43,590 bases of DNA from positions 9,593 to 53,182 of the forward strand of contig BMAT01006388.1 of assembly GCA_019649035.1 (NCBI GenBank), given 5' to 3'. Under the pieces are notes generated by a model. It ran no database searches and was not told the origin of the DNA. It was given only the letters and a program-made list of their open reading frames with translations. Shown here in pieces: positions 1 through 11,077 of the stretch; positions within the stretch are counted from its first letter, which is position 1, and each line of letters opens with the position of its first letter. The DNA is from Elysia marginata. Its lineage: Eukaryota; Mollusca; Gastropoda; Plakobranchidae. The translations under genes were made by a program, and so were the position numbers.

Positions 1-35
<35 letters not shown>
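1..35 (+). repeat. (CT)n microsatellite
   Basis: A pure CT dinucleotide run at the window edge, 30 nt before exon 1. It extends the polypyrimidine region of the exon 1 acceptor. Confidence 0.95.
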
Positions 36-37
<2 letters not shown>

Positions 38-65
38 CAATCTCCTTGTGCGCTGCTCTTGCCAG

Positions 66-242
66 GTTTGCCCCCAACGTTGTGCCAGTGGCTACTGCAA
101 CCGGAAGTACGGGTTCTGCAACTGTCGCCCGGGAAGATTTGGCCCGTCCTGCGACAAAGTATGCCCGCTGTTTACCTACGGCTCCAACTGCATGGGCCAA
201 TGTGACTGTCACACGAAGAACTCAAACGGCTGCGATGCTGAG
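66..242 (+). CDS. EGF exon 1 (first in window): divergent module end plus module start
   Basis: The exon follows a CT-rich tract ending in CAG and stops before a GT at 243; both ends are phase 0. It opens with VCPQRC and encodes the end of a module whose third and fourth cysteines are three residues apart instead of one, then a new module from CPLFTYGSNC to CDAE. That module is completed by exon 2 (CDAE joined to TGNCLC, restoring the usual CD-x-x-TG-x-C-x-C pattern). The phase-0 start falls at the same place in the module as the start of exon 15, so an upstream exon carrying the first two cysteines is expected outside the window. Donor GAG|GTTTGG is weak, but the protein join is exact. Confidence 0.82.
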
Positions 243-729
243 GTTTGGCATTCCGTCGTTTCGTACCTTAGCAATAAGTAAGCTATTCTGTGGGAACTGA
301 TCCTGCTAGGTAAACTAGAGAACATTTTTGCACAGGTCTGACTCTAAATTGTTTTTCGTAGCGTTTTTGCTTTGTGTTCCCAAAGATTCTCTAAAAGGTT
401 CAATATTTTTCTAAGTACAATTACTTAATTTTATCAAGTAGGCCTATATTAATATGGTCATGAAAACTTCCACCCCACTCATCCATCGCATTTTGAATTG
501 TGTAACGATTTGCTTTTAAATGGGCTTCTTGTATGTGTTGTGCCCTCAAGATGACGGAGTTTCCCTCAAAAGTTAAGTAGAGTTCTTTTGTGCAATTGAT
601 CTAAAAGCCCCTCAAAGCACAAGAGAGTTCTACTCCACTTTTCTTGAAAAGTCCGCCATCTTGATAGTCAAATATTATTAATAAAGATTGTGCAAACACC
701 CTTTTGAGTGCTCTTGCTGCTGCTCCCAG
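243..729 (+). other. Intron 1
   Basis: AT-rich intron sequence. Nothing recognised apart from the splice sites. Confidence 0.8.
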
Positions 730-916
730 ACCGGAAACTGTTTGTGCAAGCCTGGCTACCTCGGCAAACGGTGTGAGGGTCAGTGTCCGGACGGTTTCTA
801 TGGTGACGACTGTCTACAGGACTGTGACTGTCCCAGCGGCACCAAATGTAGTCACGTGACCGGTCAGTGTCTGAGAGACTGCCCTGCTGGCTTGACCGGA
901 CCGAGGTGTGATGAAG
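730..916 (+). CDS. EGF exon 2: half module plus one complete module
   Basis: The acceptor is TGCTCCCAG and the donor AAG|GTAGGG; it starts in phase 0 and ends in phase 1. It begins TGNCLCKPGYLG, finishing the module opened in exon 1, then encodes a full module from CPDGFYGDDC to CDE. In this module the sixth and seventh cysteines are separated by three residues (CLRDC) rather than the usual one. The segment SHVTG is encoded with a CACGTG hexamer. Confidence 0.88.
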
Positions 917-2038
917 GTAGGGCAAAACGTCCAACTTTAAAAGATCATTGACAAGGCCTTCATTTATGTACGCGTCAATCATAGTTGAAAGTATTGGTTT
1001 CCACAATAAATTTTTCTGTAGTTTAGCCTACGTGTAGTTTAATAAAAAGCCTGATTTGAAATGTGGTTCAATGTGTATTATCATATACAAGAATATTTAT
1101 ACTGTGTTCTTGTTTGGCCCTGGATTACGCTAACAAGATTATATTTATCATTTTTAATGGCATATTAAAAAGTCCTTGCTGATTTAAAAACTGGAGATTC
1201 TTCGCACATACAATAAACAAGTAACAAAAAGTATACTATAAGAAAATAACGAAATAACATTTTGTTTCTGATTTGCCATTTATGCACTGTTATGCATGGT
1301 TTCTTGTTCATTGATATAATACTCAAAGACATTTGAATCGAATAATATTACTCATTTGAGCATTGAAGTCAGCCTTTTGTAATTAAGTCTTTTCATGAAT
1401 CAATTTTAAATGAAATGGAAAAGAATGAATAGAAATATTACTTGTTAAAGCATGTTTAGATTTCAAAATCATTCGTTAAAAAATCACAACATAATTTATA
1501 GTTTCTATACCTCAACTATATTTAAAAGCTTTCTAGAAAAAAAATTCACATTAATTTAAATTAACTTATAACATACTTTTAATAATTATATACAATCTTA
1601 TGCAATATCTTTTGCACACCCGGGAAATGATTTAATAGGCAAAAAAATAGTTCAAGATTTAAAAAATCATCAATCATAACAACTTCAAAATCGTTAGTAA
1701 AATTTAAATGGTTCGTGTCGAAAGTTTTAATGATGTATACACGTTCAGTTTTGCTGTTAAAAGCATTAAATTTAAGTGTTTTCTGTTCTTTGTAGAATAT
1801 CGCTTATCGTGTAGACTATTCATGTAGATTGCACATTGTTATTACCTTTTCTTTGGAAAAAAATTTGTCAATCCGGAGCACTGTTTGTTTTGTCTGATTT
1901 TAGTATTTTTCCTGTAGAGTTTTTTTTTAATCCACGATGTCACCGTTTTTGCGTTCAAGTTTATTTGTTTATCTATATTATGCATTATTTGTTGAACTTA
2001 CATTACCCATGTTACTGCCTGTCCTCCTTTTGCTCTCT

Positions 2039-2085
<47 letters not shown>

Positions 2086-2839
2086 CCTCCCTCCCTCTGT
2101 CCCTGTATATCTCTCTCTGTATCTTCCTCTATTTCTCTCTTTGTATATCTCTCTCTCTCCCTCCGTCTCTGTATGTCTCTCTCTGTATCTCCCTCTATTT
2201 CTCTCTTTGTATCTCTGTCTATCTTTGTTTCTTTGTCTTCTCGCTCTCTCTTTTTCTCTATCTGCCCCCCTGTCTTTCTGTCTATTTATACTAAGTACCC
2301 CCTGCTTCTATCGCTGGCTAAGACCTCAATGTTTTCTGTCGTTCTCTGTCGATAAAATCCTGCTTATGTCTGCTACCTTAACTCTAATACCTTTGCTATC
2401 CCGTGTATACCGGTCTTTCGATGAAGCCTTTATCAATAAATGCCTTGTTATGCTTTGTGACGCCTCTTCTACCCTCTTTTATATATTAAATAATTTTTTT
2501 AATCCTTGATAGTTTTCAAAGCACCTTATACCATTGTATATGGTCGCTGACTGTTTGGGAGTTTTGCAGATTTTTTTTTCACTGTCCAAATACTTTATTG
2601 AGTGCATACGAAACTAATGACAGTTTTTCTCAAGGTTCTCGGCAGTCTGTAGGAAACGAATGTTATTATTTTTAGGCCATTAATAAAATGGCCTACCAGT
2701 GCTTATCAAGTTTTACAATGCCTTCACTAACTCTTTGACTACCATTTCGACTTACAGTTACCCTATATATGTGTCCCTTCTTTCCACATTTATTTTGTGT
2801 TTTCCCATCAAAACCTCCAAAAATATTTTTTGTACCAAG
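917..2839 (+). other. Intron 2
   Basis: Very AT-rich up to about 1930, then pyrimidine-rich low complexity, then ordinary intron. No gene or retroelement recognised. Confidence 0.8.
2036..2290 (+). repeat. CT-rich low-complexity tract
   Basis: CTCTCT runs mixed with CTCCCT, TGTATCT and CTATTT. Long open frames across it in two phases encode only Ser/Leu/Phe/Tyr repeats and are artefacts of base composition. Confidence 0.9.
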
Positions 2840-2968
2840 AATGTCCCTCCGGTACCTTTGGCAAGGCATGCGCAAAGCGTTGCAGGTGTGGCGGAAGTAC
2901 TTCCTGTAACCCGAGATCCGGAAGATGTATCTGTCGAGCAGGGTACACTGGGTGGCGCTGTAGGAAAC
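2840..2968 (+). CDS. EGF exon 3: single module, 129 nt
   Basis: A one-module exon in phase 1 at both ends, between TTTTTGTACCAAG and AAAC|GTGAGT. It encodes CPSGTFGKAC through RCRK with all eight cysteines at family spacing. The length of exactly 43 codons matches most other modules of the gene. It can be skipped without changing the frame. Confidence 0.9.
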
Positions 2969-4499
2969 GTGAGTTCAAACTCTGAGGCTCTGCCAGGGAA
3001 ATAATAATATTGAAGTGCATGTTATTGAATATGTAATGAAAGTAATAAAGTTATTTAAAAAGAGTAGAATGCCGTCTCTGCTCTGAAGAATCAACTTAGT
3101 TTCGCAGTAAGTTGGTGCTTCCTTTTGAGGTCAGAAAGTGAAAAACAAACCTTTCGTTGGTTAAGAGAATTCTATTTTGATACATGAAAGGCTAAGCGAT
3201 TTGAGAGTGCTGATAAAAAGAATCTGACTTTTGTAGACAGACGCCTTACTTGAATATCATAAAGATGGCTCTCTGTCAGTGTCTAAAAATGGTTATTTTC
3301 CTAAGTTTAAAGAAGGAAATACTTTTTTTTAAAGTTACTTTATTTCATACGATAAAAAAACAGAATTTTTTAATAAATACTTGTAACTATAGCATGCGGT
3401 TATCATAAAGTACCTAAAGCAGACATCTGGAAGAGAATGGAGATTTTATGACTATGTAAAAGGATAGCAAAAAATACAGATGTTCTATATTTAACTAGAT
3501 GAAGTGAACACTGAATAAAGCTTTAAGGATTAACTTACAAGACAAAATGCTGTATAACTATATTTGAGTACATGTGTGACATAAAAGGCCAGGTAGATTG
3601 TATAAAGTCAAGGAGAGTTTTATTAGGTAAACCAATATTGTGCACCTCATCGAAAACAGCATCAGTATTTTTAGCTCGAATTTAATCTATCTCAATGTTT
3701 GCATTTATTAGTGGTGTCCGGTTATGTTATTAGCTTTGAGAATGATGGCAGTCAATCGCAATGTGCTCCAGTTGACTGTTGAGCATGTTTAGCAACCTAA
3801 AAATAAGTCTGTGGATGTGTGGAATGATGTCAAAGATGTTAAATAAACCACTGGACATGTGATTTGGTTCTTTTTGTGATAGAAACTAGTTGCACTTCCT
3901 TTCCACAAGCTGGAGTTCGCTAACATGCATGTCAAACAAACTGCGCCTTGCCGGGGTACAGTGATGATTGTGTGTTAATCATTTCAGCATGTAAAACTAA
4001 TTATTTTTAAACAAAGCATTTTGGGTAATAATTAAAAAAATGTTAATTTTCATTTTGCTTTCTTTGCGTGTGGATATTAGAAGTGATCTTTTGTAGGCTG
4101 AAGACATAGCGGCTTTTCTGTGTTCAATTTTTCTTTTACCATGGTAGTTAATTATAGTAGGGTTATCTGAAAATTATATACGTGTTTTTATTGTATGGGC
4201 ATGATTCATTGTTTTTGTTTTACTACTTTCATCATTACTGGTTCTTAGCTTCTCCTAAATTTTTTATTGTGTCTAATGCACTATTTCTTCTTTTGCCCTC
4301 AACTTCAAGTTGTTTCTTTGTAGACTTAGAGATTGCACATACATACGTGTACAATCTATACAAGTATACTCTATAATGCTTGATAAAAAACTCGATACAA
4401 ATTGAAGACGAGAGATCTTTTGTAGGGATGAGTGTGTCAATTAACTAGCAGTTCATGTATGCTCAAATCTATGACTTTTCCGCATGAAACTTGACTTGA

Positions 4500-4645
4500 C
4501 TTGAGTTGACTTGAATGATAATGTCCTGGTTAAGGACCATCCGACCTGTTTTTTTGGTGCCTTGACGTTATAACTTACATGCACGTGATTGCGTGCGTGG
4601 TTTGGCACGGGCGCCTAAATAAACCTTTTTTTCTGAGCAGGAAGG
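4500..4645 (+). repeat. Dispersed repeat fragment, copy 1
   Basis: The core TTTGGCACGGGCGCCT at about 4601-4616, with its flanks, recurs on the minus strand near 31115-31160, where a TTGACGTTATAAC-like segment also has a counterpart. The element family is not recognised. The edges are approximate. Confidence 0.5.
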
Positions 4646-4839
4646 ATAGAAACGGGTAGGTGTTCCTTTCCCAAAATATGTCCAGTCTACTTACTCTTGA
4701 AAGAGTTTAGGATAGGGGGGGGGAGGGCAATGGCCACATTTTCAGGTATTGGTAAGCTGTTCGATCTTGTGATGATCCGATTGAAGAAAAAGCTGCCCCT
4801 GGTGTCCAATCGAAATCTATAGGTTTCGACAGTTTTCAT

Positions 4840-5580
4840 TGAGTTACCCCTCAGGTCTCTACCTCTTCTCCCTAAAAGTTCTAGTCTTATCCGTCATTCT
4901 CATTTCCTCTGCTTCTTACATTTTCTGTATAGGTTCTACTGTTATCGATCACCCACCTGTCTCTGTCCTTAGACTTAGGCTGTATGGTCTAGTCATATCT
5001 ATCACCCCGCCACCCGTTGTTTCCTCTTTTCCTTAAACTTTGTCTACAGATTATACTCTTAACTATCACAATATTTCCTTAATTCATTAAACTTTGACTG
5101 AACGACCTAGTCTTATCTTTCACCACTCTTTCTCTTCTCTTCAGACTCAAGTTTTAGATTGTATTTTTATCTTTTAGCCCTACCCCTGATCCATGGACTT
5201 TGGCTATAGGTTTTTTTTATTTATCATCACGCTTCTTTTGCTTCTTAGACTTTGGCTAAACGATCTAGTCTTTTCTATCAACCCCCTCCCCCCACACCTC
5301 ATTATGCAGCTAAGTCTTGAGATTCTTGTCTCGACTATCATCCCCCTCTCTCAGTTCCTTAGACTTTTGTTATAGGTTTTAGTCTTTTCTATCAACCCCC
5401 TCCCCCCACATCTTCATATCCAGCTAAGACTTGAGATTCTTGTCTCGACTATCATCCCCATTTCTCTGTTCCTTAGACTTTTGTTATAGGTTTTAGTCTT
5501 ATCTATCACATCGATTTTCTCTTCATATAGAAATTTTGGCTATAGATTCTTTTATTATCTTGAACCCCACGTACTCCTTT
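4840..5580 (+). repeat. Pyrimidine-rich minisatellite, unit about 115 bp
   Basis: Units contain CTTAGACTTTGGCTATAGG, then TTTAGTCTTATCTATCA and CCCCCTCCCC. Two nearly identical copies lie side by side at about 5270-5500, with more diverged half units upstream and downstream. The array ends about 60 nt before exon 4. Confidence 0.75.
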
Positions 5581-5642
5581 TTCTGCCAAAGGATCTAGTA
5601 TTATCTATCCCTCCCTTCCCCCTCTTCTGTTGATCACGCCAG

Positions 5643-5771
5643 GCTGCCCCGACAAAACTTGGGGTATCAACTGCAAGAACAAGTGTAAGTGTCAGAACAA
5701 AGGCGCCTGCGACAAGGTTACGGGAGAATGTGTCTGTAAAGATGGCTGGTATGGGCCGCACTGTGAGGAAG
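5643..5771 (+). CDS. EGF exon 4: single module, 129 nt
   Basis: The exon lies between ATCACGCCAG and GGAAG|GTGAGG, phase 1 at both ends. It encodes CPDKTWGINC, then KCKC, GACDKVTGEC and GWYGPHCEE, a textbook eight-cysteine module. A pyrimidine-rich minisatellite fills the roughly 800 nt before the acceptor. Confidence 0.9.
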
Positions 5772-5884
5772 GTGAGGTTTACGTTGTGTTCACCCCAGGC
5801 ATTGAGTAATGCGGGTACATTTTGTGTTTTGTTAGACTTAAGTTGCCCACATGGGTCAGAGTTGGCAGCTTTTACGTTTCAAGG

Positions 5885-6188
5885 TTGTTAGGTTGTTTTG
5901 AATTTTAACGTCTCTTTTCAACTACAACGTTAAATCAGAGACGGTGCTTGGGACAATCGAAAGCGTGCCTCCACACTGTGAAGCAAAGAGCGCTTGCATA
6001 CGCCACACCCAGTCACATTATCCTGACACCAGGCCGACCAGACTCAGCACTAAATCCATAAAGCTAGATACTAGTAGATCAGCTGCTAATACCAATTTTA
6101 AAGTCCTTGGTTTGACTCGGCCGGGGATCGAACCACGCACTTCCCAATCTCTGAGCGAGTGTCTTACCGCTAGGCCACAGAGCCGGTC
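5885..6188 (-). mobile_element. tRNA-derived SINE, family A, copy 1
   Basis: Read on the minus strand, it starts with a tRNA-like head: box A resembling TGGCCTAGCGGTAAGAC and box B GGTTCGATCCCC. A body of about 200 nt follows, ending near AAAAGAGACGTTAAAA. A homologous copy lies on the plus strand at 34067-34360. The family name is not known to me. Confidence 0.82.
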
Positions 6189-7904
6189 CTTCACATTTCA
6201 AGGCATGTCTTTTTCAGCAATGCATGTTTTTCTAAAGTTCATAATTTTTACAGGTATATAAAATTACCAATATTTTAATTAAAGGTGCTGAAACTATCTT
6301 TTGCTTGAAACATTGAAGCAAATTATAAAAAAAAAAGATTTTTGAAAAACTTTGTATGACAAAAAATATGACCGACACCTGTCTAGTTTGGATTGTCCAA
6401 GAGAAGAAAAAAAACTTTACTATGAAATTGACTGTACCAACACGAGTGCAGAGGCTAGCAGATCGATTATCAGGGTTTTGAATGACTCGTGAACGGGTGA
6501 TTGCTAGTACGTATCAATCACAGATTTGTTTTGTATAATTATATCTGTCGTTCCGTTTATATAATAGTCGCTGCCATTTACGGACAGTCTTATGTAGAAT
6601 GAAAAAATGTGTTGTTTAAATTTTAAGTTTTTTAATTCGACTAAGAGCAACTTTTATTTGTGGTATTAAATTGTTTTACATAATATGATGTATATAAGAA
6701 TATAAATGTCATCATAGTATAAGAGAGGAAAATAACGGACATGTGAAATCTTATATATCGATATAAATTATTGCGTATAACAAATGGTATAAAACATTTA
6801 TTATTAATGACGTGTTTTCAATTTTGTAATGTGTTGTTTATGCCAAGAACATCTTCTTCAATTTGACAAAACGCATCCTGTTTTTTAACCAAGATTTTAG
6901 AACAGCTTAGGAAAAAAAAACGCTTAATGAACTATCTAAACAATTTATTTCTCGTTAGTTTCAGTTAAGAAAGCTAAAAGTGTTTTCAGCTGAACAGACA
7001 AAATGGTAACGAATTGAGACAACTTGGACGTCTGTTCGCGATGGAAAGCCTCAATAATGGTCTTTGTTTTCTGGTAATGACCAACAAATTGTGCTACAAT
7101 GGCATAATAAAAAACAGACATAATTGCAATCAGTTTCAGTTTGTATCAGCTTATCAAAGATTGTGGGGGAGGGGGGGGTGAATACGCTAGGCTCTTTACC
7201 ATAACCGAGGGTGTGAGGTCGATATTATAAAGGAAGTTTGTGTGTCGCTCAACCGGCTTAACAAACTACCCTAACAAGGTCCAAATGGTTCGTATAGAGT
7301 ATGGTGTATAGCCTTAATTGCAATCCTATATCAGCAGTAAATTGTGCTTTGAAGGAAACGTGGAAAAAAAATGGCCGAGAGGAACAATGGACGCAGACAC
7401 ACAAACACCCGGAAGTACAGTCCGTGGAAGTTATCTAGAGAAACACTGCATCGAGCAAACATCTCTAAGACAATCTACGGAAGCCCATTTGTTCAAAGTG
7501 TGTTTATCTATTGAAACCGTTAGCCAATGTACGTCAAGCTGGAAGAGCTATGACCGAACTGATTGACCTTACAGCTAGCAGTATAAAGCTACCGTTTTGG
7601 TGTATGCCGGGAGTTTAGAAACATTCTTAAAACTTCATCCTAGGCCTTATTATTACCTACTTGACAACTGAGGTCCAAGAATCTGTTTTATGAGATAAAT
7701 GTTTTTTTCTGAATGAAAGTTCGAAGTAAGAGTCTCTAAAGTTGACACTTAAAATAAAACTTTATAAACTCTGGCTGAAGTAGTTATAATGAAACACTGC
7801 TTTCTTTCGAGGTCTGGTAAAACAAGGACGATAAAAGATCACATGGCTGCAACAAAGTTAAAATACTGAAGTCATTGCCGACGCGAGCCCATTGGAAATT
7901 CGGA

Positions 7905-7950
7905 TTAGGGGGTGGTGGGGGGAGGGGGGGAGAAAAAGGGGGAGGGGAGG
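7905..7950 (+). repeat. G-rich low-complexity patch
   Basis: Several runs of four to seven G within about 45 nt. It could form G-quadruplex structures on this strand; nothing shows a function. Confidence 0.6.
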
Positions 7951-8874
7951 ATGTTTATTTATGGCTGGAATAAGTTTGATAAACAAACAACTGATAGATG
8001 TCTAAGTGGTAAAAATACAAAAAAATAAAAATATGTTATGCTGCGTTGTCATTTTGAAACTAAATAAAACTTATTGAATAAATTCACTGACTGCCTTGCG
8101 TGAGGCAGCTTATGTTCAGAGGAAATAGCAGAGATTTTTACCCATGGACTAAGAAACAAACTGCCCGCAGATAAGGCGAGGTATAGGACATTGTATTAAG
8201 ATTAGACCTATCTTCTGAAATGGTTTCTTCTCATTGAAAAAAAAAACCCTAACCGTAGATATTCCTTATTGTGAGATATCCAGTCGAAGCAAACGAGGCG
8301 ATTTTTTTTCAAATCATAGCTTCAATCTCTTCAGAGAGAGGTGGATTGAGGAAGGGGGCAGTTAATTTTGGCTGAGTTGTTGACAATAGGTCACGTCATA
8401 TTAAGATCTTTCCTTGTTTGTACAGATTTGTACTAAAAGAAACAAAATAAAAAAAAAAACTGCATGAAAAGTGTCTTTTTCATAAATAAAAAGCCAGCGA
8501 TTTTTTAAATCACAGATCTGTTACTAACGTGAACAGCAGTTTAGGATTGATTTCAATGAAAATATTAGAACTACGCGGGTCTTAAAAATCTTTAAGTTGA
8601 ACCATGAAAATTTAAACGATAACTATCCCTGTAGGACCTTTGAAAAAAATTCACCAATTTGATCGTCTGTTTTCCTCAAGTTTGACCATGCTGGATAGTG
8701 TGGCATTGATATAGAAATATTGAAAAGGTACCCGCGGTCCTTAAAGACCTCAAACTCAAACTAAGTTGAAGCGACTTATGAGTGTCACAGTGTGCTTTAT
8801 CCTTGCCTCATCACATAATTACCAGTATCAATACGTAATGTCAACTCTGTGTTGCTCTACATCTTCCATCCTAG

Positions 8875-9003
8875 CTTGCCCCACGAACAGATTCGGCGCT
8901 CAATGCATGGAGCGGTGTATGTGTGAGAATGGCGCTGGCTGTGACCCCAAGGACGGAACCTGCACTTGCAAACCTGGCTGGACAGGGCAAATCTGTGACA
9001 GAG
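8875..9003 (+). CDS. EGF exon 5: single module, 129 nt
   Basis: The acceptor is CTTCCATCCTAG and the donor AGAG|GTGAGT, phase 1 at both ends. It encodes CPTNRFGAQC, RCMC, GCDPKDGTCTC and GWTGQICDR. Any apparent reading frame starting upstream near 8766 is intron read-through, because the splice sites and the module edge coincide at 8875. Confidence 0.92.
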
Positions 9004-9477
9004 GTGAGTGGCTCTCGAGCCAAGATCTTACTGTGGAAAAACAATAACTATAGAACTGGTCTCCGAAAAACAGCTTTCGTGTCTCCTCAACTCGGGAACG
9101 TATCTGTTAGAGTAGGCTGTTAAAGTAAAACCTTCTTGCTATGCTAAGTAACGAATCTTTTTCCATAGGATGGTAGCCTTCAAGTTCATAACCTGTTTTG
9201 TTTTAGCTCCGAAATGGATTTGTAATAGTTGGATGGTAGCTTCTTAAACAAGACCTTATTTAGTTCCGTAATGGATCTGTAATAGTTGGATGGTAGCTTT
9301 TAAACTAGACCTTTTAACTTTAGCTACTCGTAGGAATTAAGGAAACAATGACCGGTGTTGCCAATAGCAACCCACATGTCGTAAAGAAAGTATGCAAGAG
9401 CCTTTAAATTACTCTCTCTACATGCTCGCATTGCCATCGTCGCTGTTTACGCCACCTAACTATGACCTCTTTTACAG
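9004..9477 (+). other. Intron 5
   Basis: Short intron whose centre is a small tandem repeat; otherwise nothing recognised. Confidence 0.8.
9150..9325 (+). repeat. Short tandem repeat, period about 57-63 bp, three partial copies
   Basis: GGATGGTAGC recurs at 9168, 9231 and 9288. The last two units share TCCGTAATGGATCTGTAATAG-like sequence with only a few differences. Confidence 0.8.
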
Positions 9478-9606
9478 CGTGCCCCCAAGGGACGTATGGA
9501 GCAGACTGCACGCAGAGATGTCGCTGCAGGAACAGCGCTGACTGTGATCCCCAGACAGGGGAGTGTGTCTGTGCCCCCGGCTGGCGCGGAGAAGCTTGTG
9601 ACCAAA
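9478..9606 (+). CDS. EGF exon 6: single module, 129 nt
   Basis: The acceptor is CCTCTTTTACAG and the donor CAAA|GTAAGT, a strong consensus, with phase 1 at both ends. It encodes CPQGTYGADC, RCRC, DCDPQTGECVC and GWRGEACDQ, with all eight cysteines present. The introns on either side are among the shortest in the gene (474 and 395 nt). Confidence 0.93.
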
Positions 9607-10001
9607 GTAAGTTACTCACCCTGGGCAATTTCCAAGTTGTATCCTGTCCCTTTCTCTCAAGTTAGATGCGACACTTTAGTGTCTTAATCTTGAGACGAGC
9701 AAGCCTTTTTTAAGTTCCTGTGAGCTCTCGTAGCACGGGACTGATTCGGTAGCTGAAGTTCCCAAAAACTCAGCAAAAGTTTAAGCGGAAAGTAAAGCAA
9801 TGGCTTGGGAGTGTGGCTTGAGTTTAAGCATTGGTCACTAAAATTCTATCTGTGTGCTAACCTCACCATAATAGTATACACTTTTGACTGAAAGAAATCT
9901 TTCTCATATTGGTCGTATTTACTTCATCCCTTTTGAATACACAACCACAGTTTTAACCCTCCTTTTTGTTACTCCTCTTCCTCAATATCACGATTCCTTA
10001 G
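9607..10001 (+). other. Intron 6
   Basis: Nothing recognised beyond the splice sites. Confidence 0.8.
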
Positions 10002-10194
10002 AATGTCCAGCCAACATGTACGGAGCGGGCTGCAGCCAGGAGTGCGCATGTCAACACAACGCTACCTGTGATCACGTGAGCGGGGCGTGTCAGTGTGGTC
10101 AAGGATGGAGGGGCCGCTACTGTGAAAAGGCGTGTCCTGAGGGTTTTTACGGTCAAGAGTGCCAGAGATTCTGTTCCTGCGGAAGCGGGTCAAG
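10002..10194 (+). CDS. EGF exon 7: one and a half modules
   Basis: The acceptor is ACGATTCCTTAG and the donor TCAAG|GTCAGT; it begins in phase 1 and ends in phase 2. It encodes a full module from CPANMYGAGC to CEKA and then the first half of the next (CPEGFYGQEC to CGSGS). That half module is completed by exon 8 across a split serine codon (AG|C), which gives SSCDHVTGEC. A CAT microsatellite begins about 45 nt after the donor. Confidence 0.9.
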
Positions 10195-10883
10195 GTCAGT
10201 GTGGAAGACTGTTAGCATTATCTTCTTTATTATCTCCTACCATCATCATCATCATCATCATCATTATCAGCGTCATCATCATCATCATCGTCATCATCAT
10301 CATCGTCATCATCAAAACATTTAAAGAGCAGTTAAAACGAACCGTTACGCTGATGACTATGAAGTTAAGGCTGGTGTGCGTGGGTGGTACGGAAGAAACC
10401 ACGCGTTTAAACGACTTTCTTTACCGTTGCCTTAAGGTTGTTGACAGAGGCAGTGACTACGTTTGAAAATTAGGGCGGTTTCATAAAGCAGAGACCTTAA
10501 GCTTTCGTTTTCTGTACTATATGTATATTTTGAGTGATGCCTCGTAAATGTTTTTGCCTTCTGTACCTTTAAATCAATGTTGATTTTTATCAATGTCTCT
10601 GTAACTCAAGTGGCAAAAAACATCATCAAGACAAATTTTTAGATGCAGTGGAATCCCATAATGTCAACACGTTGGGATCGTAAAATGTATTAATTTTTAG
10701 CAAAAGCTGACTTCAACCGTTACAAATATATCAACAAATACAGACTGAGACTGCAAAACAGTGCTGATTTTAAGCATGAGTTTCCCTCAAAGGTGTAGGC
10801 TTTAAGTGGATTCCATCGTACATGTATTTAAAAACAAGACAACCCATTAGTATACGTTTTTGTTCCTGCGCAATTTTCCTCAG
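10195..10883 (+). other. Intron 7
   Basis: Begins with a CAT microsatellite; the remainder is AT-rich with nothing recognised. Confidence 0.8.
10240..10316 (+). repeat. (CAT)n microsatellite
   Basis: CAT trinucleotides interrupted by TAT and CGT. Reading frames through it give runs of His, Ile or Met and are not coding. Confidence 0.93.
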
Positions 10884-11077
10884 CTGTGATCATGTGACCG
10901 GAGAATGCCACTGCGCCTCCGGAAGTATGGGGCCCGCCTGTCAACAAAGCTGCCCTGATGGTTTCTGGGGTGCCGACTGCGAGCAGCTCTGCGCATGTCG
11001 TCACGGAGGGTCATGTGACCCGGCCACCGGAAGTTGTAGATGCAGTCCGGGGTGGAGAGGCGCACTGTGTGAAGAAC
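10884..11077 (+). CDS. EGF exon 8: half module plus one complete module
   Basis: The acceptor is GCAATTTTCCTCAG and the donor GAAC|GTTAGT; it enters in phase 2 and leaves in phase 1. It completes the exon 7 module (CDHVTGECHCASG) and encodes a full module from CPDGFWGADC through GALCEE. The 193-nt and 194-nt pair of exons 7 and 8 together encodes three modules, which looks like one intron lost and another gained inside a module. Confidence 0.9.

Larger units (their letters stand above)
2969..5642 (+). other. Intron 3
   Basis: AT-rich unique-looking sequence to about 4490, a dispersed-repeat fragment near 4500-4640, then a pyrimidine-rich minisatellite leading up to exon 4. Confidence 0.75.
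5772..8874 (+). other. Intron 4
   Basis: Holds a minus-strand SINE at 5885-6188 and a G-rich patch near 7905-7950. The rest is AT-rich sequence in which nothing further was recognised. Confidence 0.75.
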
